From contig NZ_OZ242364.1 of assembly GCF_965208925.1 (NCBI RefSeq), forward strand, positions 682,001 to 746,000: 64,000 nt of DNA. The letters are read 5' to 3'. The first letter of the stretch is position 1. Every line of letters starts with the position of its first letter. Both the position numbers and the translations under genes were made by a program. The notes under the pieces were generated by a model. The model did no database searches, was not told the origin of the DNA, and was given only the letters and a program-made list of their open reading frames with translations. Positions 16,268-23,558 of the stretch are shown here, in pieces. The DNA comes from Poriferisodalis sp965208925. GTDB lineage: Bacteria > Actinomycetota > Acidimicrobiia > Acidimicrobiales > Poriferisodalaceae.

Positions 16268-17869
16268 TTAGAACTCAGACTCCGCTAGCATTTCAAAAAA
16301 TGCATCGCTCGTTTCGGTAATCACTCTGGGTTCAAGACCCCGCAAGCCACTATCCTTCCAGTGCGGTTCGCGCTCATCTCCAAATTTCTTCAATGATCGC
16401 ACGATATACGGTATTACCCATTGCTCGTCCAGCCCTTTGGCAAACTGTTGCCCGTTCAAGGTTTGCAGCAGATCACGATCGCGCATACTCGCCCCGATAT
16501 AAATCCAAGGTAAGGGGCTCTGTGAGAGATCAAGCAACGAAATCAGCGTCCGAAACTTCGTAGTAGCGAGGCCGCGATTCGTTTGATCCTGAGTTGCCAC
16601 GCATGTTTCGATCTCGTCTATCGTGCCATGCAACTTGAGCAGCGGAACAGAGTCTTCATCTCCATTGCAGTAGCGTTCAATATAGCTAACTGCGTCACCA
16701 AACTCTTCATCCGAAATGAAGGGTTTCAACGGCGCGGACGTGTTTCTCTCCAACAGACAGTCGAAGTTCAGTTGGGCGACAATCAATTTCGCATCCCAAG
16801 ACTCTAAGATTTTCGCGAGATGAACGACTGATGGCCCGGGGCTATCGACAATCTCGTCGTGACGATCTTTGAACTCTTGCAGCGTTGGCAGCTCCGGACG
16901 GAACTGCTCTTCCACTACAAGTACTCGTTCTAGAGTAAGCCCACTAGCGAATTCGCGCGGGTCCATCAATAGCTCTTCTCGAGAAATCCACTCAGGAGTG
17001 CTAGACAGCTCAGATAGCCACGTATGAAACTCAACACCTAAATCAATTGAGTCGAGACTTTCTAACGACGGATCATTCAATAGACGCATAATGGCATTGT
17101 CGCGTAACTCATCCCCAAGGGGCAGTCGGGACGAGACACTGAAGCCGGCCCCTAGCAGAAGTACTACAGGCGAGGATCTACACTGTTCGGCGATCTGTGC
17201 GGTCGCCTGACGCAAGTGCTGCTTACCTCGCCGGCGCACGAGCTGTCCATGCTCAATGGCATAGCGAAAACCCGTTTCCGGCTGGCAGTGGGTTGCGATA
17301 TCGATGCCAGATTCGATAGCCAGAATAAGAGTTTGAGGGATCGCGCGCTGCGAGCCATGAATCCTCTGCATGATGAGATTCCAAGCTGCTTCCTCGGCAC
17401 GAGCATCCAGCGGTCCATTCGAATATACCAATATCGCGAATTCGTAGTCATCCAAGTGTCGGTGCGCGGCACCCCTCGCTATGGCGTGCAGCATTTGATC
17501 CCCCGCGCTCAGCGTTTCTGACTCATCTGAACCTAGGAATCTCGCGTCTAGTGTGCCATCTTCCTGTTCCGCGAGTACAACTCTCCGATCAGATCTTGAC
17601 AACGTGACCTCAATCGCATTACGCCGGTTAGGGTCTCTTGTACCGGGTACCGGCTTATGCAGATTCCAATGGTGCTCACTGTCAACGTCTTGATTGGTCG
17701 CGTCTAGAAGGCAACCATCATGAGTTTCAGCAAGAGCCCGCAGAATCGGTCTCGCTGCGTGGGCATCGTCAAGTATTACCGGAACAACTGTGATCCCCTC
17801 AGCCATCCGCCGCGTATGTGCCTCGGCTATGGCTTGGCCGAGCTCAAACCAAGTGACCGGTGTCGTCAT
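16268..17869 (-). CDS. SIR2-domain protein, putative NAD-depleting defence effector
   Basis: 533 residues. Residues 1-225 are a domain I do not recognise. Residues ~233-480 are a SIR2 fold: LLLGAGFSVSS (Gly-Ala-Gly at 240-242), LNFDCLL (Asn368, Asp370), LKLHGT (catalytic-type His414) and YIGASMRDRDLL (459-468). No zinc-binding cysteines are seen, as in bacterial SIR2_2 defence proteins that hydrolyse NAD+ rather than deacetylate. It is the last gene of a five-gene operon and its ATG overlaps the previous stop by 4 nt. I infer that it is the toxic output of the operon, restrained or triggered by the ATPase complex. Codon use is AT-richer than the flanking chromosome. Confidence 0.8.
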   Translation of the reverse strand: MTTPVTWFELGQAIAEAHTRRMAEGITVVPVILDDAHAARPILRALAETHDGCLLDATNQDVDSEHHWNLHKPVPGTRDPNRRNAIEVTLSRSDRRVVLAEQEDGTLDARFLGSDESETLSAGDQMLHAIARGAAHRHLDDYEFAILVYSNGPLDARAEEAAWNLIMQRIHGSQRAIPQTLILAIESGIDIATHCQPETGFRYAIEHGQLVRRRGKQHLRQATAQIAEQCRSSPVVLLLGAGFSVSSRLPLGDELRDNAIMRLLNDPSLESLDSIDLGVEFHTWLSELSSTPEWISREELLMDPREFASGLTLERVLVVEEQFRPELPTLQEFKDRHDEIVDSPGPSVVHLAKILESWDAKLIVAQLNFDCLLERNTSAPLKPFISDEEFGDAVSYIERYCNGDEDSVPLLKLHGTIDEIETCVATQDQTNRGLATTKFRTLISLLDLSQSPLPWIYIGASMRDRDLLQTLNGQQFAKGLDEQWVIPYIVRSLKKFGDEREPHWKDSGLRGLEPRVITETSDAFFEMLAESEF

Positions 17870-18855
17870 GTGCTCGCTTCGATATGACGGCGCAGCTGGT
17901 GATCAAAGAGTTGACGTAACCTTTGTGTGTCTCTCGGGCGTTCATGTGCCAGTCCAAAGCCCGCGAGCGCTCGACTCGCGCGACGCAGCTCGTGAACCAG
18001 CCGATCGAATGCCTCCACGAACAGATCCGGCCCAACGCGAGTTCGATGACCTCTGACCAGATCGCGTGCTACGAGGTCGACAACTAGTGCCTCGCTGTCG
18101 GCTTCGATCCAAATGGAATCGTGTTCGTTATCGCGCCCTTCGTCTATTACGATCGCCGTCCCAATTCGCCTGCGAGCCTCATAGAGCATCCATCCACTGA
18201 TTAGCTGCTCACTGATGTCGCTGCGCCGTCTATTTGGTGACAACACATCAGCAAAAGCCTGCACTGGAGAAAAGAATGCCTTGTTGATGACACTACGTTC
18301 AGGATCTGCGGCGAATCGAATAAGGGCGCGGTCTCGGCTTGTTGAGCGGTTAACCAACAGCGCAACGACTATTCCCGCAGCTGGAATCTGCAAGGGTTTG
18401 TTGGTTCCTTCGAGCAATGCCAACACTGAATTCAAGCGGTGTCGAGACCAATCGCGATAGAGTCGAGCGAGGCGTCGCTCGTAAATACTGAGTTGTGTTG
18501 TTGTCACATAGTGGGCTTCTTGATCGGCAGACAAGCTCTTCAGTAGTTCCAGGGCACAACGCCCCTCTGGTGTCACGAGCCATCGGTGATGTCCCACGCT
18601 AAGTGCAAGCGGTGGCACAAGCGATGCGAGATGCTTAGGCATCGAATTCAAGTTGGCAATTTCGCGTCTCAACCTTTGACCCTGTGCTACCGGGTCAAAC
18701 CACTGGCGAGCTATCTCAAGGTCGTTCTCGAGATCACCGACTGGCCGCCCGTAGGTCGCATGCCATCCTTCAACAAGATCTTGGATTAGTCGGCTAGCTT
18801 GAGAGGCCGTGATCCTGCCGGATATGCCTAGTAGCGACTCGTTATCCATCATCAC
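17866..18855 (-). CDS. unknown protein of the MTase-ATPase-SIR2 operon
   Basis: 329 residues; family not recognised. It is mostly helical. A region around residues 95-125 (HHRWLVTPEGRCALELLKSL) resembles a winged-helix wing/helix pair. A second half rich in Arg (YERRLARLYRDWSRHRL; HELRRASRALAG) could contact nucleic acid or the SMC-like ATPase. The start ATG overlaps the ATPase stop by 4 nt and its own stop overlaps the SIR2 start by 4 nt, so the three proteins are probably made in fixed ratio. By position it could be a kleisin- or adaptor-like subunit linking the ATPase to the SIR2 protein, but this is inference. Confidence 0.7.
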   Translation of the reverse strand: MMMDNESLLGISGRITASQASRLIQDLVEGWHATYGRPVGDLENDLEIARQWFDPVAQGQRLRREIANLNSMPKHLASLVPPLALSVGHHRWLVTPEGRCALELLKSLSADQEAHYVTTTQLSIYERRLARLYRDWSRHRLNSVLALLEGTNKPLQIPAAGIVVALLVNRSTSRDRALIRFAADPERSVINKAFFSPVQAFADVLSPNRRRSDISEQLISGWMLYEARRRIGTAIVIDEGRDNEHDSIWIEADSEALVVDLVARDLVRGHRTRVGPDLFVEAFDRLVHELRRASRALAGFGLAHERPRDTQRLRQLFDHQLRRHIEAST

Positions 18856-21263
18856 ACAATCGTCCTAGTCGCGTAACCGTCGTCATCGACACGCTTCGCG
18901 AGCGACTCGTATCTCTTGGCTCTCTCTCCGATCGAATCTCGCGACATTTGGGAGTAGTCATTGCTCAGCGGCAAAATGAGGAGCACATGTACACCTTGTC
19001 GCTCCCTTGTCCATTCCTTGAGATATTCGAGCATCCCGCTGAGAAGATGCTGCGCGATGAACGCGCCAAACTCATCGAGCACAACGAGGCGGTTCGTTAC
19101 TGGCAGCTTCGGGTCATCTAGTAGCGCAAGACGGGCGCGCGTATAAGCGAAAGCCTGTTCACCACTGCTAAAGGCCTCCAGCGGACGCGACCGCTTGGAC
19201 CCGCTCTCGCTCCAATGAACTCTTCGAGTTGCTAGATCGACAGTGATATCTTCGTCATCATCCGCATCTCTAAAGAGCTCGTGCCGGACGCGTGGGTCGT
19301 TAAGCCGGCCACTGAACGATGCTGCCAACCAATGCTGGAGCTGCTCGACGTATTCCGTTGCGTTTATAGGCTGCCCTCGCAATTGCCGCGCGACACCCTG
19401 CAACGCCGCCTCGATGGCTTCCAGCTGCCTACGGTGCTTTCCGAGTCGCTCAAGAACATCACGGATAAGTCGCTGAGCCGAATTCAATTCTAGGTGTATA
19501 TCTTCAAGATCATCTGAATTCCGAGACGATTGGTTGTCGATCGCCGACCGGATCCACGACAGATTGGCGTCCCTCTGGAGTAGTTCGAACGCGTTTCGAA
19601 TCGTCGTCCTCTCCTGGAGTAATCGCTGCCGGCAATTGCGATCCCAGCCATCGAGCTCGCCCAGTTCCGATTGAGCCTCCGTGTAACGTGAGTCGATATC
19701 ATGCAACTCCGATTCGATTTGCTCCTCCGAAATCTCAAGCGATGCCAGAGTCCTGTCAAACCGCGTGAGAAGTTCTTCCTGACTCATATCGCTGCCCGCA
19801 GTTCCCAATCTCTGCGCCACAGCTGCTCGTCTGGCAGCAAGCTCGAGCAGAACTTGATTGCACTCAGATCTGCGTACGCTGGCACGCTCCAGGGCCTCGG
19901 CGGCTTCACCGCCGGCACCTTGTTGGAGCGCTTTGCGTACACGAGACTCGTTGTGACGGACGAGTCGTTGAAAGCGGCCAACGTCGAGCAGCGAGGCCCG
20001 GAGCAACTCAGCTTGCGTCTTCCGTGTACTGACTTGTTCCAATTCTTGGGCAATCTCTACGGCCCCAGGTGGAGGTGGTTGCTGCTGTAGGTACTGGTGA
20101 CGTGCCGCCATACCAACACGGGTCTTAGACACGCTGAGTTGAAGGCCGCTGTCCGCGTCGTCGATGGCCGTTTGATTGCCCAAGCCTCGTGCTTCCGCAT
20201 CGTTCAGATCGCTCGAGAGAGACTCCAGAAGTACCATCATTGCCGGCGCTTGATTCTGCTGGTGATGCTGATCCTCAAGCCACCGCTCGCGCTCAGTCAA
20301 TTCATTTAGGACTTCTCTGACGATTCTAGAATCGCTCTCGACATCTAGCGCAGCAGCACGCGACGCCGCGATCCTCCAAGCGTCGGCGAGTTTGTCAATA
20401 TTCCGTCGCCGCGTCCGTTCCGCGTTGAAGAGTTCTCGTTCCAATTCCCGACTCCGCCCGGCCTGCGCCGCAAGTTGCGTCACCTCTTCTTGGGCCGCAT
20501 CGAGCTCTAACTGTCGCTCGACAATCTGCCTGTCGATCTCCTCAAGCTCCTGTTGCAATACGGGCTCGTTGGCGAGCATCTCGTGGACGCGGCGCCTCAA
20601 GTCGAGTGCCTCGTTGATCAAGTTCCGGCGATTCTGCAGGGCTCTAACTTCGCTCCGAGCTTCGGCGAGATGTCGTTTGGCCTCGTCAGCCTCTGATTCA
20701 AGCCTTGCGAGGTCCGCGATGGACACACTCGACAGCAAATCACCAGCATTTCCTGCGAGATCTTCTAACTGCTTTAGGGGACCCCACTCTGAATGGGCAT
20801 GTTTGGCTGCCCAGCGATGCACGTCCGCCGCACGAGCCTCTGCCTCGGCGGCGAAAGTTTGCGTGAGATCCTCATCGCCCGCAAGGCGAGTGACTCTGAC
20901 CAAGCGTCTGATCTCGTCGAGAGATGCTGATTTGCCGTCGATCGAAATCGAGGTAAACCAGTCATCGCGCGGAATCGGTCCACTGCCCGCTTGCCAATTG
21001 GCACTATCAGCCGTCCACGTCACGCGCTCGGCGCCCTGGAGCCCTTCGATTTGAACTTCTAGATGACCAAGACCCTCCCGGAGGCTCTCCCACGATGGAG
21101 AATCCGGCGCGTATGGCATGCTCCCGGTGCACAGTTCCAAGATCCGGACCGCCAGAGTCTTGCCGATGCCGTTGTAGCCCTCGAGGATCGCGAGGCGCGC
21201 GTCAGGAAGCGCGCCAATCACGCTTAGCGGTCCTGATGGGTCGGTGCTAATTCGAATCAACAT
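18852..21263 (-). CDS. SMC/Rad50-like coiled-coil ATPase
   Basis: 803 residues. Walker A is ILEGYNGIGKTLAV (GYNGIGKT at 29-36). A long central region rich in Glu, Arg, Leu and Gln (about 180-640) has the heptad look of one or two coiled coils (EELEEIDRQ-like runs). The C-terminal head has an ABC signature variant FSSGEQAFAYTRARL from ~698, Walker B RLVVLDEFGAF from ~725 and a D-loop-like segment. Such ATPases sense or clamp DNA in defence complexes. The start lies 17 nt inside the gene for the 63-aa protein and the stop overlaps the next gene by 4 nt. It is not JetC-like: no JetA/B/D partners are present. Confidence 0.82.
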   Translation of the reverse strand: MLIRISTDPSGPLSVIGALPDARLAILEGYNGIGKTLAVRILELCTGSMPYAPDSPSWESLREGLGHLEVQIEGLQGAERVTWTADSANWQAGSGPIPRDDWFTSISIDGKSASLDEIRRLVRVTRLAGDEDLTQTFAAEAEARAADVHRWAAKHAHSEWGPLKQLEDLAGNAGDLLSSVSIADLARLESEADEAKRHLAEARSEVRALQNRRNLINEALDLRRRVHEMLANEPVLQQELEEIDRQIVERQLELDAAQEEVTQLAAQAGRSRELERELFNAERTRRRNIDKLADAWRIAASRAAALDVESDSRIVREVLNELTERERWLEDQHHQQNQAPAMMVLLESLSSDLNDAEARGLGNQTAIDDADSGLQLSVSKTRVGMAARHQYLQQQPPPPGAVEIAQELEQVSTRKTQAELLRASLLDVGRFQRLVRHNESRVRKALQQGAGGEAAEALERASVRRSECNQVLLELAARRAAVAQRLGTAGSDMSQEELLTRFDRTLASLEISEEQIESELHDIDSRYTEAQSELGELDGWDRNCRQRLLQERTTIRNAFELLQRDANLSWIRSAIDNQSSRNSDDLEDIHLELNSAQRLIRDVLERLGKHRRQLEAIEAALQGVARQLRGQPINATEYVEQLQHWLAASFSGRLNDPRVRHELFRDADDDEDITVDLATRRVHWSESGSKRSRPLEAFSSGEQAFAYTRARLALLDDPKLPVTNRLVVLDEFGAFIAQHLLSGMLEYLKEWTRERQGVHVLLILPLSNDYSQMSRDSIGERAKRYESLAKRVDDDGYATRTIV

Positions 21264-21438
21264 CGTCTGCGAGTCCTAAGAGGAGTTCTTGCGCATCCAG
21301 TTCGCTGGCAGATCCCTCAAGCTCGGAGAGCATCTCGGCGAGCTCCTCGTCGGGGTCGTGAGAGCCACGTCTCGCAGCGCGAAGAATCTCCAAGACCTTC
21401 GCGGTGTCAGGATCGGCTGATTCCGGAAGCTCTGTCAT
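21247..21438 (-). CDS. small acidic helical protein of the operon (63 aa)
   Basis: 63 residues, strongly acidic, with two predicted helices (TAKVLEILRAARRG and DEELAEMLSELEGSASELD...LLLGLADD). The ATG overlaps the methyltransferase stop by 4 nt, and its 3' end overlaps the ATPase start by 17 nt, so coupling is strict and the frame is very unlikely to be chance. It could be a small subunit of the ATPase complex, an inhibitor of the SIR2 effector or a DNA mimic. No family is recognised. Confidence 0.7.
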   Translation of the reverse strand: MTELPESADPDTAKVLEILRAARRGSHDPDEELAEMLSELEGSASELDAQELLLGLADDVDSN

Positions 21439-22400
21439 CGAATAGCTGCCAGTCCCTTCAGGTCGTGCGACGCGGGGTCTCCGTTGCGAGAGATCGCGTC
21501 GGCAACATTGGCTCGGGCCAGTTTCGCGAATGACTCGGACAATTCAAAGCCGATTGCCCGCCGCTCTGTGTCAAGTGCCTCAACCAGCGCCCGGCCAGAA
21601 CCGCAGAACGGGTCGAGCACGAGGCCGCCGGGGGGGCACGAGCTCAGGATGCGAGGCCGAACCACGGTCGACGGAAATGTCGCCGAGTGGTTCCCCTCGC
21701 CTGAGCAAGCGTGGGCCGTGACCACATCTCGCGCTCCCTCTTCACACCCTGCGAGGTCGTAGTGGTACTTCGGGCGACCCCGCGAGTTCCGGAGCACAAA
21801 GTGGAACCAGTGCTCATGCGACAGCCTTAGCCGGTCCGACTCCGGCCGCGGCATCACGTTCGGCTTTGACCAGATCATGTCGTTGCGAAGGATCCAGCCG
21901 GATTCCTGCATAGCGATCGCAAATCGGGCGGGAACGAGCAGCAGCTGCTTGTCCCGCAAATAGCCACCCGAGGGTGTTCTGCGCCGGCTCCTGCGCTCGC
22001 TAAGTCCTTGTCGGCCCTCGTCGCGGATGCTGCTCCAGCGCGCGAAGTACGTATCACCCAGGTTGACCCACATACTTCCCGACTGCCTGAGCTTGCCGCG
22101 AGCCTTCTCAAAGAACTCAACAAGATGAGCGATGTACCAATGCGGGTACGGCTCCAAGCCCAGAATCCCTCCCGCTTTGCGGTACCAGCAATACGGAGGA
22201 GGGCACTCTGGGTCGTTTCCCGCCTCCTTCCATTGCGCGAGAACATCCTCGCGGTGGTCGAGACCATATGACCGCAACCCCCAAAACGGCGGTGAGGTGA
22301 GCACGAGATCGATCTCATCGTCGATCTGGTCGATGAGGTCGAATGCGTCACCACTAAGAACGGTGACTTCGGGATGTGTGGCTTCGCCGTTGTTGGTCAT
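21435..22400 (-). CDS. DNA methyltransferase, beta class, likely N4-cytosine
   Basis: 321 residues from the ATG at 22398-22400, which has GGAG 5-6 nt upstream. The open frame runs further up through a palindromic control region, but that extension (starting MKCGRTS) is not protein-like. The catalytic motif IV TSPPFWGLRSYG (residues 35-46) precedes the AdoMet-binding motif I LDPFCGSGRAL (about 262-272). This order defines the beta class, and Ser-Pro-Pro rather than Asp-Pro-Pro favours N4-cytosine. The ~220 residues between hold the target-recognition part. It opens the five-gene operon and probably marks host DNA as self. No cognate restriction nuclease overlaps it. Confidence 0.88.
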   Translation of the reverse strand: MTNNGEATHPEVTVLSGDAFDLIDQIDDEIDLVLTSPPFWGLRSYGLDHREDVLAQWKEAGNDPECPPPYCWYRKAGGILGLEPYPHWYIAHLVEFFEKARGKLRQSGSMWVNLGDTYFARWSSIRDEGRQGLSERRSRRRTPSGGYLRDKQLLLVPARFAIAMQESGWILRNDMIWSKPNVMPRPESDRLRLSHEHWFHFVLRNSRGRPKYHYDLAGCEEGARDVVTAHACSGEGNHSATFPSTVVRPRILSSCPPGGLVLDPFCGSGRALVEALDTERRAIGFELSESFAKLARANVADAISRNGDPASHDLKGLAAIR

Positions 22401-22411
22401 TGGATCTCCGA

Positions 22412-22466
22412 TCGATGAAGTGCGGCCGCACTTCAAGTTATCCGAAGTGCGGCCGCACTTCATCGA
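22412..22466. promoter_or_regulatory. double palindrome with NotI-type core in the methyltransferase promoter
   Basis: GAAGTGCGGCCGCACTTC, a perfect 18-bp palindrome, occurs at 22417-22434 and again at 22444-22461. The pair is nested in a 23-bp inverted repeat with a 9-nt AT-rich centre (aagttatcc). It ends 11 nt before the ATG at 22400. Each core contains GCGGCCGC. This could be an operator for a dimeric repressor or a place where the methyltransferase senses methylation of its own promoter. Confidence 0.8.
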
Positions 22467-22685
22467 CCAGAAGTACCGTCGGTCGGCTGGACACGCGGCT
22501 CAGGGACCCAGCGCCAGTAGATGCCGGCGTGCCCAACCGAGACCGGACGTACGGGGCTCGGCCAACTCCTGCATGGCGGCATGCTCGTTTCGAAAGCGCA
22601 AAGCACCTTCGACAGTTCGCAGCAGGCTTCGGGGCGTGCCTCGGGGTGATCAACGACATCGACCAACAAGAGACTGTGCAGCCTG

Positions 22686-23495
22686 CTACTCGTGGAGGTC
22701 GCGATTGTTGATGGCCTTAGCGGCAAGTCGACGGAAGGCCTCAACGCCCTTGTCGTGAGCTCTTGTGTTGAGTTTGTCAAGCGCTCTGCGCATGGGGCCG
22801 TCGGAGTACCAGAACAGCCACGGCTGATCATGCGGGTCAAGGTCCTCGTGGCATCCTCGGCACAGGGTGATGAGGTTCTCGTCGATAGTGGGTCCGCCCT
22901 TGCTGAACAACTTGATGTGATGGATTTGAAGCTGGCTCAGGTCGTCACCCTCCGCGGGGACTCTGCCGCACTTCTGGCAGCAGTGGCCATCTCGTTCGAG
23001 GATCCGCCGTCTCTGTCGGGGCCGCGGGCGCGACTGCTGGGCTTCGCGGGATTCCGGGTCATGGCGACGAAACCCCATCGGGCCGACGTTCGCATACTCC
23101 CGCGGCTGGATGAACTCGGCAAGGCAACGATGGGCTAGGTCTTCCGCGAGGAGCGCATGCCCGCCGAGTTGGAAGTAGGCGGCCAAGTCTGCGTCCTCGT
23201 TCACCACGATCCAGCTCTGGCCCATTCGGTCCCAGATGCGGGTCATCTTCTCCGGGTAGACCTGCGACGGCTCGCGCAGCTCGACTCCGTGATCAGGTCC
23301 CTTGCCGTCGGGGAAACCGGCAAAGTTCGACTGGAACGTGAAACCCCATCGTTTGCCATCAGAAAGCAGCGTCGCGGCCAAGTACGACTTGTCCGAGCGA
23401 ATGACTTTGAGGCTCCGGGCCAGCACGCCCAGACGCGCCGAACGCTCGTCGGCACTGTCGGCCGCGACCTGTTCTGCACTGTGATTGGGGGTCAC
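22686..23495 (-). CDS. HNH endonuclease-domain protein
   Basis: 269 residues from a GTG. The C-terminal half has a zinc-type HNH core: RRRILERDGHCCQKCG, then LQIHHIKLFSKGGPTIDENLITLCRGCHEDLDP, with paired CxxC/CxxC cysteines and the catalytic-type HH. The N-terminal ~150 residues are not recognised and include a possible substrate-sensing region (SYLAATLLSDGKRWGFTFQ). It sits 63 nt downstream of the helicase-PLD gene and 220 nt upstream of the methyltransferase promoter. It could be the nuclease of either module, and spacing favours the helicase module. Confidence 0.8.
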   Translation of the reverse strand: MTPNHSAEQVAADSADERSARLGVLARSLKVIRSDKSYLAATLLSDGKRWGFTFQSNFAGFPDGKGPDHGVELREPSQVYPEKMTRIWDRMGQSWIVVNEDADLAAYFQLGGHALLAEDLAHRCLAEFIQPREYANVGPMGFRRHDPESREAQQSRPRPRQRRRILERDGHCCQKCGRVPAEGDDLSQLQIHHIKLFSKGGPTIDENLITLCRGCHEDLDPHDQPWLFWYSDGPMRRALDKLNTRAHDKGVEAFRRLAAKAINNRDLHE

Positions 23496-23558
23496 GCTGG
23501 CACCGTACCGCCGACGGCCGCCGGCTCCGGGAGCATTTTCGAACGCGGGCCAGTCGCC

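Noticed and set aside
18852..21263. Wadjet (JetABCD) or a SbcC-type recombination ATPase
   Set aside because: No JetA, JetB or JetD-like partner and no SbcD nuclease is present. The neighbours are a methyltransferase and a SIR2 protein.
22400..22463. Extending the methyltransferase to the upstream start at 22463 (adds MKCGRTSDNL...)
   Set aside because: The extra codons are only the palindrome translated twice (KCGRTS repeated). A GGAG site sits before the ATG at 22400.
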